A stretch of DNA of 64,000 nt from Platycnemis pennipes. Its lineage: Eukaryota > Arthropoda > Insecta > Odonata > Platycnemididae. The notes beneath the pieces are model-generated. The model was not told the DNA's origin and did no database searches. It saw only the letters and a list, made by a program, of their open reading frames with translations. The position numbers and the translations under genes were made by a program. How positions within the stretch are numbered: the stretch's first letter is position 1; every line of letters begins with the position of its first letter. This document shows positions 54,194 through 63,757 of the stretch, piece after piece. The stretch spans positions 1,674,001-1,738,000 of the forward strand of contig OW121857.1 in NCBI GenBank assembly GCA_933228895.1, in the 5' to 3' direction.

Positions 54194-55390
54194 GTCACTT
54201 TTTCGTCGTAAATATCAGTTGGTCATATTTTAATTCCGCTGCGATTGCGCGAAACAGTTCTGCGACCCTCTATCGTATGGCATTCTAAATTCAAATTCAA
54301 AACTGTTATGATGGAACACATTTATGTTATATAAAAGCCAGAATTAATTTATTGACTATTTTTGTGAATGACAGCTGCTGAACTACAGCCAATTTATTCA
54401 AGGAATGGTAACCCCAAAACAAGAAATTATTTCTTCTGGCGTACCTGGTTTCACCTCCATTTTGATTTGTTAAAATTGTGTAGTGTATCTTTCGGGTGAA
54501 ATAAACTCTAATCTTTTCGTTTTGAGCACTCTCTCTGAAGGCGAATTTTACCGACGTGGCTTCTTTGCCGTCGACCCAGCAGAAGAAACCAACTCACGCC
54601 TCTCTACAAACACTGAAGAGGAATCGAAGGGTAGATTTGCCGCCGGCGTGCACTGCTTTGAGCGGTAGTGCCACCAGCCAGTCGGTGGCTCTCGTCACCA
54701 AACGGAGACTTGCTCGTTTATAGGGCGGATTTTCTATCGCGTGGAAGCATCCTTGAGAGTTTTTCGTGGCGTGCCTAATTTTGCAAGATGAGTGAAATCA
54801 TCGAAAATGATTTAAACATTTCTTTGGTGGAAGCAAGACCTGACCTATGGGACAATGACAAAATAGACATCCAGAAATAATTGAAAATCTTCGCGTCACA
54901 ATTCCTCAAATCTTCAAATAGAGTGGAGAATGCTCCAACCTCTGCTCTTCTCTGGTTTGTTGGATGAATCCAAATAAGGCAATTGCTTCTTTTCCTGTCC
55001 CTTCGGCGATTATATCACAATAGAACAAGGAGTTTTTGTTGGTCTTTTATGCTTGAAAAATAAAATCATTTTATAAAACTAGGGAGATCAACGCAGTAAC
55101 ACAAAATAATTAAAAAAAGGAAATAAGTTCAGCTTTATCACACGCTTGACAAAGTGAAATTTCAGTCGATGGTTAACAGGTTTAGAACCTTCCAACTCTC
55201 CAGTTTACTCTCCAGTTAAAAAGAGGCCCATCTGGTATCCATTACACTCGGTACCCTGGCTACAATGTGAGTAAAAGAGACTTACTCAAAATGCCCTGGC
55301 TATGCCGAATTGACAGGTTGCACGGTGATTTTACAGCTCAAGTGTGTGAGCCCAATTTGGTCGAAATGCCGCATCGGTGAAATTCGCCTA
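54194..55390. other. Mostly unannotated; possible MADF-like exon fragment at 54788-54880
   Basis: From ATG 54788 a 30-codon frame reads MSEIIENDLNISLVEARPDL then WDNDK before a stop, resembling the N-terminal LxExRPxLWD signature of MADF domains. No donor site or continuation was established. The remaining sequence is AT-rich without recognised features. Confidence 0.3.
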
Positions 55391-55409
55391 GTATGTAGTA
55401 GGAGTGCGC

Positions 55410-55588
55410 CAAATGTATTCACTCATATGTATTTGAGTGCCCAAATGAATACATGAGTACCCGAATGAATACATGAGTACTTGAATGAGTACATGAATAC
55501 CTCGATGAGTAGATGAGTACCCGAATGAGTACGTGAGTACTTGAATGAGTACATGAATACCTCGATGAGTAGATGAGTACCCGAATGA
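55410..55588. repeat. 60-bp minisatellite, left block
   Basis: About three units of gagtacttgaatgagtacat with agatgagtacccgaatgagt occur here. The block is separated from the larger one at 57053-57774 by a LINE insertion. Confidence 0.92.
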
Positions 55589-55589
55589 A

Positions 55590-57052
55590 TACATCTGCAT
55601 CTACATAATACCCTGCAAGCCACCACAAGGGTGTGTGGCAGGGGGTGATTGCTCACCAAACATGCACTACATATCATGCATAAAAAAGGAATAGTATTAA
55701 TATAGTAGTCAGAACTACACTATTTAAAAAAGATAGAAATTGCAAATAAAACATGCAAACACATTCTGTTAGTAGGGTTAGCTTTAAGTACTCATACCAA
55801 CATGCAGCTACCAATGCTATTCATTGCTACTCTCCGATAGGACATATTTACCGTTATTCGTATCTCTTATTGTGCGAGGGAAAAAGGACATTTTGAATCG
55901 GTCAGTTCGGCAATCAATTTCTCTAACTTTATGATTATGGTCCAGTCTGCCATAGTAAGTTGGGGTTCGTAAAATATTTTTAACATCATCACTGAAAATA
56001 TTGCCTTGGAATTTGTGGAAGAGATTAAGTCTAAATTTCAACCTGCGATCTGACAATGATTCCCATTTCAATTCATTTAATAGACTGGTTACGCTAATAT
56101 AATTATCGTATCGTCCCTTTACAAATCTTGCCGATCTTCGCTGCACACGTTCAAGTTCATTACTTAGACCGATTTCGTAGGGATCCCATACACTGGCAGC
56201 ATATTCCAAATGAGGTCTAACAAGGGAAAAGTAGCTGATTTCTCGTACATGATCGTCACATTTACCCAATACTCTTTTAATGAAACCCAGTTTGCGATTC
56301 GCTTGCCCAATTATTTCACGAATGTGTTTACCCCAGGAAAGATCATTTGTCAGTCTTATTCCAAGATATTTAATGGATTCCACGTTAGTTAATTCATTAT
56401 TACTTATTTTGTAAGTGGTAGGAGGAGAGCTATTCTTTTTCCAAAAATTCATTACAAGACATTTCTTAAAGTTTAATTCTAACTGCCATGTATCACACCA
56501 AGTTTCAATTGCTTGTAGGTCAATATTTAAATATTCTTTATCATTCGGGCATAGAATTTCCCTGTACACTACTGCGTCATCGGCAAATAGACGAAGCTTA
56601 CTTTTTACCACCTTTTGGATATCATTAATATACAAAAGGAATAGGAGTGGACCTATCACACTACCTTGTGGGACACCCGAAGTGACTTTAATTGCCGGTG
56701 AGGAAACACCGTCCAAAACAACCCTTTGAACCCGATAATGCAGAAAATCATTAATCCATGATATAATGTTACTGTCTAACCCATAAGATTTTAACTTGAA
56801 AATTAGTTTGCTGTGAGAAACCTTGTCAAAAGCCTTCTTGAAGTCGAGAAATATAGCATCCACTGGAATATTATTTTCGCCAGAAACTAAAATATCGTGG
56901 GAAAAGAGAGCAAGTTGGGATTCACACGATCTGCTCTTTCGGAAGCCATGCTGGACATTGGACAATAAATTCTGGCTATCTAGGTGTCCCATGACTGAAC
57001 TGACAATTATATGTTCTAGGACCTTGCATGAAATGGATGTGAGGGATATAGG
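55590..57052 (-). mobile_element. Family-2 LINE inserted in the minisatellite
   Basis: The tail begins at about 55589 (catctgcatctacataatac) and the 5' truncation is at gatataggt (57052), inside the reverse transcriptase. The flanks resume in minisatellite register with only a few bases missing and no clear target duplication; GT at the 5' junction is shared by LINE and target, suggesting microhomology joining. Confidence 0.9.
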
Positions 57053-57757
57053 TACTTGAATGAGTAGATGAATACCTCGATGAGTAGATGAGTACCCGAA
57101 TGAGTACATGAGTACTTGAATGAGTACATGAATACCTCGATGAGTAGATGAGTACCCGAATGAGTACGTGAGTACTTGAATGAGTAGATGAATACCTCGA
57201 TGAGTAGATGAGTATCCGAACGAGTACATGAATACCTCGATGAGTAGAGGAGTACCCGAATGGATACATGAGTACTTGAATGAGTAGATGAATACCTCGA
57301 TGAGTAGATGAGTACCCGAATGAGTACGTGAGTACTTGAATGAGTAGATGAATACCTCGATGAGTAGATGAGTACCCGAATGAGTACGTGAGTACTTGAA
57401 TGAGTACATGAATACATGAGTACTTGAATGAGTAGATGAATACCTCGATGAGTAGATGAGTATCCGAACGAGTACATGAATACCTCGATGAGTAGATGAG
57501 TACCCGAATGAATACATGAGTACTTGAATGAGTAGATGAATACCTCGATGAGTAGATGAGTACCCGAATGAGTACGTGAGTACTTGAATGAGTACATGAA
57601 TACCTCGATGAGTAGATGAGTACCCGAATGAGTACATGAGTACTTGAATGAGTACATGAATACCTCGATGAGTAGATGAGTATCCGAATGAGTACGTGAG
57701 TACTTGAATGAGTACATGAATACCTCGATGAGTAGATGAGTACCCGAATGAATACAT
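55817..57757 (-). CDS. Chimeric frame: minisatellite-encoded repeats fused to LINE reverse transcriptase
   Basis: An uninterrupted 646-codon frame starts in the minisatellite. About 240 residues are 20-residue repeats of the type YSFGYSSTHRGIHVLIQVLM. They run straight into LINE ORF2 at PISLTSISCKVLEH and continue to its natural stop. The reverse transcriptase part retains LDFKKAFDKV, SGVPQGS, FADD and the C-terminal region but lacks the endonuclease and the earliest motifs. The in-frame join is probably chance, because the array is open in all three minus-strand frames. No promoter or splice evidence is visible, so expression is doubtful. Confidence 0.6.
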   Translation of the reverse strand: MYSFGYSSTHRGIHVLIQVLTYSFGYSSTHRGIHVLIQVLMYSFGYSSTHRGIHVLIQVLTYSFGYSSTHRGIHLLIQVLMYSFGYSSTHRGIHVLVRILIYSSRYSSTHSSTHVFMYSFKYSRTHSGTHLLIEVFIYSFKYSRTHSGTHLLIEVFIYSFKYSCIHSGTPLLIEVFMYSFGYSSTHRGIHLLIQVLTYSFGYSSTHRGIHVLIQVLMYSFGYSSTHRGIHLLIQVPISLTSISCKVLEHIIVSSVMGHLDSQNLLSNVQHGFRKSRSCESQLALFSHDILVSGENNIPVDAIFLDFKKAFDKVSHSKLIFKLKSYGLDSNIISWINDFLHYRVQRVVLDGVSSPAIKVTSGVPQGSVIGPLLFLLYINDIQKVVKSKLRLFADDAVVYREILCPNDKEYLNIDLQAIETWCDTWQLELNFKKCLVMNFWKKNSSPPTTYKISNNELTNVESIKYLGIRLTNDLSWGKHIREIIGQANRKLGFIKRVLGKCDDHVREISYFSLVRPHLEYAASVWDPYEIGLSNELERVQRRSARFVKGRYDNYISVTSLLNELKWESLSDRRLKFRLNLFHKFQGNIFSDDVKNILRTPTYYGRLDHNHKVREIDCRTDRFKMSFFPRTIRDTNNGKYVLSESSNE

Positions 57758-57774
57758 GAGTACTTGAATGAGTA
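57053..57774. repeat. 60-bp minisatellite, right block (~12 units)
   Basis: The unit gagtacttgaatgagtacat, gaatacctcgatgagtagat, gagtacccgaatgagtacgt totals 60 bp and is built from 12- and 8-bp GAGTA submotifs. Because 60 is divisible by 3 and the unit lacks stops, all three minus-strand frames are open for 240 or more codons. Confidence 0.95.
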
Positions 57775-57778
57775 GAAC

Positions 57779-57820
57779 GTATCGTACGATATCTGGGAGC
57801 AGTGGTATCGTACGATATCA
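57779..57820. repeat. Pair of 12-bp palindromes TATCGTACGATA
   Basis: The perfect palindrome occurs at 57780-57791 and 57806-57817 within a 15-bp direct repeat (GTATCGTACGATATC), exactly between the minisatellite and the transposase stop codon. Confidence 0.85.
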
Positions 57821-59086
57821 CATAGCGACGAAAGAACCGTAATTGGCACCCAGTTCTGGCAGAAATCCAGCTTTAGCGAAACATTGTTTAACAGTTGATG
57901 CTTTAACATCTTTCACTTCTAAATTAATCCAATTAATGGCATCCAGCACTGACATTTTTTGATCGCCTCCGACACTGTATTCGCAGTATTAGCAGCAGCT
58001 AATAATGATCGCATCATGTACTTTCTATATTGTGCCTTCAGCGATCTAATAACTCCCTGATCCATTGGCTGAGTGATGCTAGTTGTGTTTGCCGGAAACC
58101 AGGTTAGCTCCACATTCGCAAGGCGAATTTTAGGGTGACAGGTTGCATTATCAAGGAAAAGTATGACTTTCCTATCTTTCCTCTTAATTTCGGCATTGAA
58201 ACTTTTCAGCCATTCTTCCATGATTGAAGCCATGTTCCATGCTTTTTTATTATGTCTCCATCTTACCGGTAGTTTCTCAATTTCAACGTGTTTGACGCAT
58301 CGCGGTCGATCTGATTTCCCGGTGACAAGAGGCTTTAGGAGCTCCCCCGCCATATTTCCACAAATGAAATTGGTTAAATGTTCTTTTGAGTGCTTTCCTC
58401 CTACAGAATAAAGAATAAGTGTCAATGTAAAATAATTTTCCCATTTTTCCTCCTTTCACGCACAATGTTTTAGGCGGCAGGGCCCTAAAAAACATTCTGG
58501 TTTCATCCCCGTTGTAGATATCACATGGTCTTGAATTTTTCTTGAACATGCCTTTCCACTCTACGATTTCATATCCACGTCGTTTGACTCGCCAACAACA
58601 CTGCTCCAAACAACATTGTGTCTTGCTGTGAAGCTCTCCAGCCTACCATATGAGGCCTTAAAATCTAATTTTCGTAAAGAAACTGCAAACTCCTTTGCCT
58701 TTTCTTGCACCATTGGACCTAACAATGGAATAATCCTCGATCTTGCATGCACAAACCATTCCCAAACTAATTCGTTTAATTCTTCATATTCGCATAGAGG
58801 AGTTTTCCTCTTTGAATGTAAACTTAGACCTAAAATTATAGACAGAAACGACAATTAATTTATGGTGTGTTGGTTTGCTAACTATTGTGGTATGGGATAT
58901 GAATAATTACGTTTCTTAGGACCTACCTCTTTCAAAGTGTTCCTTAATTTCTTCGTAAACTTCCGTCTTTCCACACTTAAACCTCTCTTGTATCTGATTC
59001 ACGGAAAGCTTTTCTCGTTCAAAGCACTCGATCGAGTCCAGTTTATTTTTCAGCGTTAATACGTTTCGTGGCCTGGCGGAAATCAT
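57818..59086 (-). pseudogene. Tigger/pogo-like DDE transposase (CENP-B type), frameshifted
   Basis: Exon 1 (59086-58927) starts MISARPRNVLTLKNKLDSI and encodes the N-terminal CENP-B/psq helix-turn-helix. A 97-bp intron (58926-58830; GTAGGT donor, TTTTAG acceptor) joins ERG to LSLHSKRKT in frame. The second HTH domain (ELVWEWFVHARS, RLESFTARHNV) follows. A one-base shift near 58575 precedes DIYNGDETRMFF (first catalytic Asp); another break near 58400 precedes GGKHSKEHLTNF; then ILFLDNATCHP (second Asp) and QPMDQGVIRSLKAQYR (third Asp). After a third break near 57930-57960, AINWINLEVKDVKASTV leads to TGA at 57818. All catalytic residues remain but the reading frame is broken. The left terminal repeat is missing, where the minisatellite starts. 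Confidence 0.88.
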
Positions 59087-59540
59087 TTAGCAGTTCCCCT
59101 AAGATCCTTAGCGTTCTCTGGTGCGGTCTTACCCTGCCAGCAGCACGTAGGAGAATGATTTCTTCTTATTCGGTTGCGAGCAAGGCTACACGAAATGTTT
59201 AACTTGTAGAGAGAGGAGAGGGTTCTACAAGTTCGATGAGAGGTAGGTGTGCAAGCGTGGGTTGGCGCAATGGTCAAGAAAGAGAAATAAGGTGACGGGT
59301 GGGAAGAGGTTGTTGAGCATTTGGTTAACGCTAGGTTTAGGGAGACTTGGGAGCGTTTTGGTCGATGCCACATTGTCCTGAGTCCCTCCCGCGACGTGAT
59401 GTCAATCGATAATGAGGTAGCCAACAGTGTGCGAACGACATCTTTGGCTGGTTCCATTTTAAGTATTGTTTTCTAGGGAGAGGGCTTTACGAAAATTTTA
59501 GGATTTTATTTCCTTACGGTAAAAATTGTGCATGGAATTG
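59087..59540. other. Unannotated stretch upstream of the transposase
   Basis: This probably includes the 5' non-coding part of the Tigger-like element. No TIR was recognised here with certainty. Confidence 0.3.
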
Positions 59541-60253
59541 TTTTTTGCAATTCCGCTTAATCCAGGTACACGTGCCCGGGAATCGATTCCGTTTCCGCGT
59601 TAAACAGTTTTCCGTGTAACACAGGGCACCAATGCACGTAAAACCCTATTACGACCGCCGCACAGTGGGACCAAATCTCCAAAAGCTGGCCAAAAGTCGA
59701 AAAATGAAGTTCGCGTAAAGCGGCAAAAAATAGATGATAAATATTATTGATTATGTGCTCTTCAAGATAGGATACTACATGGAGCACATAAAATGTCAGG
59801 ATAATGTCTACGACCTGTCAAAGTATAGCATGTCGGTGTGATTCTGGCTGCCGTAACTTTCGCGTCAAAAACATGAATGTTCTTATCTTCATGGAAAATT
59901 TTATATGCAATATTTTGGATTTTTTAAATTTTATACAAAATAACACTACCTTTAGGTACAAAATTAGTTTAGGGTAGTTTAGTTTAACCTTTGTTTTAAC
60001 GTTTTTAGATTTTTATTTAGAAAGTGCTGTTTTTACGTTAAATTTAATTTTAAATGGACATTATCGTTTTCATCGACATCTGCCGACACGGAGTTATCTA
60101 TACTGCGTGATAGAGTGGAGTATAAATAATAGTTTTTATAAGATAATTCTTGCAGATTTTTGCAGTTTTAATTTTACCATCTATATTTCTTCGAAAGTGC
60201 CCCGGTCGCTTCGTCGCTGCCGCGGGGGCCGCCATTTGCCACTATGTGGGGAA

Positions 60254-60305
60254 ATGGTGAAATTTCCAAATATTCACGGAGAGGAATTTCAGTTTAGCAT
60301 CTTCA
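60254..60305 (+). CDS. Possible small first exon
   Basis: ATG in a GCCGCC-rich neighbourhood begins MVKFPNIHGEEFQFSIFS and meets a perfect GTAAGT donor at 60306. The product is unknown; it may belong to the surrounding putative transposon. No partner exon was demonstrated. Confidence 0.3.
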
Positions 60306-60936
60306 GTAAGTAATATGCATGTTGTGCGCGTATATAACCCAGACCTATTGAAACAGGTTACTGAATTGGCAAAAATTCCAGAATACTGTGGTCACATATT
60401 TTCGTCCCCGTTGACCATTTGGCCATACGGTGTACATGAATTTGAGACAAATGAGACGAAATTTCTGTGTGATCAGCCTTCCCTACAAAGTGTTCTTTTG
60501 ACCTGACGATCGCCCATAGGCACAAGGCGTGCCATGGCTGGAGGGGAGTGGTGGTGGGCAGGGAAGAGGGCGCTGTCGTGCACGTGCAGCGGCAGGCGCC
60601 AAGTGGGCAATCATCTGCTCTCCTAGATGTGTCAACTTGCCCACCCTTCTGGGTTTTACAGTCCATTCTTGTTACTCTAATCCTCTGGTAACTCTCCACG
60701 GATCTCTTTTACAACTCTCTTGCCTCCTTTTGGCCACCCTTGTTTTCGCTTGCACTCACTAACGGAACCCTTCCCTGTTCTTCGTTGGGGGAGTTTCTGG
60801 TTCTGTTCGCGTGTTGTATTCAGTTGTCTTTGCGAGTGTGTCCAGAGAACATCTACTGAAAGTGATCCAAGCTGTGCAACACGGAAGGTTTTTGCAAAAA
60901 GACTCGCCTTTTCCCTAAAATAACCCTTGGTATTAA

Positions 60937-61212
60937 ATGCCACCCACTGTGCACAAGCTACTAATTCATGGCGCAGATATCGCGAAGGAAGTGATACTTC
61001 CTATCGGACAACTTTCGGAAGAGGCCCTAGAAGCAAGAAATAAGGACATTAGAAAATTCCGGGTGCATGGCACGCGAAAAACTTCGAGGGAAGCAACAAA
61101 TGGAGATTTATTTCGGAGGTTGCTCCTTACTACCGATCCCTTGATATCCTCCATTTCATTCAAAAGAAGGAAAATGAAGGAAGATTTGACCCAGAGGTAT
61201 CTAGATAACTAG
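60937..61212 (+). CDS. Uncharacterised 91-aa protein (MPPTVHKLLIHG type)
   Basis: The frame starts MPPTVHKLLIHGADIAKEVI and continues with LPIGQLSEEALEARNKDIRK and a basic C-terminus (FKRRKMKED). I have an impression, not verified, that similar short proteins recur in invertebrate repeat-associated gene models. No catalytic motif, signal peptide or membrane segment is visible. It sits inside a candidate transposon, so a transposon-encoded accessory protein or exon is plausible. After its stop, an acidic segment continues in another frame, suggesting a possible frameshifted C-terminus. Confidence 0.45.
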   Translation: MPPTVHKLLIHGADIAKEVILPIGQLSEEALEARNKDIRKFRVHGTRKTSREATNGDLFRRLLLTTDPLISSISFKRRKMKEDLTQRYLDN

Positions 61213-61757
61213 TCTATGAGGATGAAGGAAAAGGAATCTCGGAGAGTGATGACGTGTCATCGGAGGATGATTTAAATGAGTGACATTAAATTTGATATAC
61301 GCATTGTAAGTGTTCAAAATGAGCCCTATGTGTAATGTAATCTTCATTTCTTAGAAAAAAGTTTTTCAACAATAACTGTTAACTAATAGCTAATTATATT
61401 TTATTAACCACGAGTTACATCTATTTTCTAGTTTCTGATACCTTAGATGTTCCGAGATTTTAGGGAATGTACATAAGCGTAGAAAATTTTTTTAAACAAA
61501 TTTTTTAATGGTAAAAATCGATTATATTTTAGAAATATATATTTTTTTAAATATATTTCGGTTCACACAAGGGTGGAATAATTTGACGTAACATGATATC
61601 GTCATATGATTTGATGGTGCAGTTGTTTTCAATTCTACCCATTCCGTGCATTAATTTATGAATTAAAAATGAATTATTTTGCGTCGAATATAAAAATTAA
61701 ATCTTTAATTGTATTTTATTAAACGGAAAATCTTATTCTGCACTCTACTTTGCTAAT

Positions 61758-61897
61758 TTGATCTTTTTTTAATAGTGAGGTTTATACTACTATATTATTA
61801 ATGATCCTTTTTTATGCATGATATGTAGTGCATGTTTGGTGAGAATTCACCCCCTGCCAAACACTTTTATGGTGGCTTGCAGGGTATTATGTAGAAG
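61758..61897 (+). mobile_element. Family-2 LINE 3' stub
   Basis: The 3' UTR (gatccttttttatgcatgat) and the hairpin (caccccctgccaaacacttt ... ggtggcttgcaggg) end in ttatgtagaagta. It is somewhat diverged and lies within the putative transposon. Confidence 0.85.
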
Positions 61898-62309
61898 TAC
61901 TCTAGTTGCTACGCTTATAATTCACTCTATATATTCAAGGAAATGCTCTTACGGGATTCTGAACTGTTGAACGAATAATGCTTTTTTTTTTACAGGTTTT
62001 AAGTTATTATATTTCCTTTTTAACACAAAATACATAAGAGATACCGCAAAAATAATGACGAAATCAAGTTTAGCAGCTCAAATTACACTAAGAACGCCCA
62101 AGAAAATGCAGTTAAACTCGAGAACGACATGGTAATTAATTTTGGCCAGGTTTTTTCCAATCGGTCCCACTGCGCGCCGGGACCAACATTTTTTTCCGGA
62201 TAAGACAGGTTTCCGCTTAACTCAGGTGCCGCTTAAGGCAGGTTTCACTGTATATATTTATCTTCATCTGTGAACAAATCAGCATCGAATTAACTTAAAA
62301 GGTTTAGCC

Positions 62310-62505
62310 TAAAAGTTAACCTGCGTTTCTGATAGTCGTTCCCATTCTAGTATTTCTATTAAACACTAGTACAATTATCACAATGTCCTGTACATATTCT
62401 TGCTGATTTCCTTTCCACATTCTCTAATTTGTTTATCAGCCCTTCTTCGAATAGACCCCATATACCTGCGGCATAATCTGAATGAGGCCTGACAAGGGTT
62501 AAAAA
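62310..62505 (-). mobile_element. Ancient CR1-type LINE remnant
   Basis: Minus-strand translation gives TLVRPHSDYAAGIWGLFEEG, NKLENVERKSARICTGH, matching FSLVRPHLEYAASVWDPYEI and ELERVQRRSARFVKG of the young families. It is heavily diverged, with no tail and a stop before the next motif. Confidence 0.75.
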
Positions 62506-62532
62506 AACACATCCATTGCTTGGATAGTGGAA

Positions 62533-62612
62533 AAACCGGTCCGAGAGGGATTCGAGCCCTCAACCTCCAGATAGGCAGTCGACATCTTTCACCCACCCGA
62601 GAACTGAGATCC
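62533..62612 (-). repeat. tRNA-like sequence, possible SINE head
   Basis: On the minus strand GAGGG-CTCGAAT-CCCTC forms a perfect T-arm with a B-box-like GGCTCGAATCC, preceded ~45 bases upstream by an A-box-like tctcagttctcggg. The acceptor stem does not close well, so this is more likely a tRNA-derived SINE or pseudogene than a functional tRNA. Confidence 0.4.
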
Positions 62613-62800
62613 TCTCTTTTTAGGCTGTAATAATTTTCGAGACTTGATAACTGCCCCAGAGGAAAGGGTATTCGATCCGCGGAATTTTGGCTTGCCGGGA
62701 CAATACGCGGATATATTTTGCTACGCCGTTTCATTGTTATGTAACTGCAGCCCCTCAAGATGCGAATTTCAAAGTTTCCCCTGTGCCCGTGAGGAGACAA
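62613..62800. other. Unannotated transition to CpG-rich block
   Basis: No supported feature was seen here. Confidence 0.3.
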
Positions 62801-63350
62801 ATGACTTCAACCAGCGCGCGAAGGAACAATTGAGCGTCGCGCTGCTTCGCGAATTTCGTACGCTCAGTCCCGAGGTGCGCCGCGAGAGGCGCGGGCGTCG
62901 CTCGACGCAGCTCCGCAGTGCTCTTCGCGTAGCTCACAGCTCGGCCGACCGCCGTCGCGACGAGGAGGGACGAACTCACGCACCTGCGCTCCCGGTGTCC
63001 CCCCCCACTCTGCTCGCGGATACGTGGTGTGTGTTGTGGTGGTGATATCAGTGCTCTTCCCCTGTGCTCCCTCCTCTAACTGCCCAAGTGTTCCGTCTTG
63101 TCCGTCGGAGTCCCGTGCGTCGACTTCTCCACCTGCGACTGTGCTTCCAGGATCCCCTCGCGACCGTCCTCCCCACAAGAGGTTGCTAGGAGACGCGGAG
63201 TCAACAATTGTTTGTCTCCCCCCCCTCCCACTTGCCCCCGTGCTCACAGTGCCATGGATTCGTGCCGACCCCGCGCTGACCCCCTGCAGTGAGTCGTTCC
63301 TTCCGCCGAGGGACGAGAGGATGAGGTGTCAAAGGTGAGTGTGCCTTCCA
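62801..63350 (+). promoter_or_regulatory. CpG-rich block, candidate host promoter and first exon
   Basis: Sequence 62810-63340 is far richer in CpG than its surroundings (for example cgcgagaggcgcgggcgtcg). It contains a cgctcagtcc initiator-like motif near 62861 and a strong splice donor AAAG|GTGAGT at about 63334. Frames through it (63024-63338 on plus) have no recognisable domain. A non-coding first exon of a gene extending right is a reasonable reading, but unproven. Confidence 0.35.
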
Positions 63351-63533
63351 CGAGGTGAAGGGCGCGTGTTGTGTCCCTCAACTGTTTCCAGAAGTGTGGA
63401 CTTCATTGTTTTCCTTTAACTTTTCGCAAGAAATGGGACTTGGGTCGAGATGGTCCTTTGGGTACATTCATCGTTAACTTGATGTAAATGGGGCAACTGA
63501 AGAGTATTGGAATGATCGCCGGAATCTTTTCTT

Positions 63534-63757
63534 AAGGCCGCTTTACACGGTACAATTTCTTGTACAAACGCTTGTATAAACTGAACGACATTGTATGTTT
63601 GTCTGCGTGGAATTAGAACAGGTTCTATTTCCCGTTCAGTCATTCAGACTATCGCACAAGCGTTCGTACAATTATCCGCTTTACACGGAACAATTTCCTC
63701 ATGCAAGAGTTTGTACAAAAAATTGCACAATAAATTGTATCGTGTAAAGCGGACTTT
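63534..63757. mobile_element. Small MITE with CCGCTTTACACG termini
   Basis: AAGGCCGCTTTACACGGTAC at the left and the inverted AAGTCCGCTTTACACGATAC at the right bound ~225 bp. A third internal copy ccgctttacacgga at about 63679 is in the left-end orientation, suggesting a composite or partly duplicated element. CAATTT/AAATTG and TTGTACAAA repeats continue inward. No coding capacity; the superfamily is not determined. Confidence 0.7.

Larger units (their letters stand above)
59543..62250 (+). mobile_element. Probable second transposon with Tigger-type termini
   Basis: The right end ttccgcttaactcaggtgcc, gcttaaggcaggtttcactg followed by TA is a typical Tigger-type terminus read inward as CAGTGAAACCTGCCTTAAGC. 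Near 59543-59700 there is related vocabulary (ttccgcttaatccaggt, and cgcacagtgggacca ... ctggccaaaa, which is inverted relative to 62140-62180). The left terminus is not exactly defined. It encloses the frame at 60937-61212 and a family-2 LINE stub. Confidence 0.5.

Noticed and set aside
54788..54880. Functional MADF-domain gene
   Set aside because: Only ~30 codons resemble the domain start before a stop, with no supported splice continuation; kept only as a weak note.
57016..57909. 281- and 297-codon frames across the minisatellite
   Set aside because: They are alternative frames of a stop-free 60-bp repeat with no start context or independent domain. Only the frame joined to the reverse transcriptase was kept as a note.
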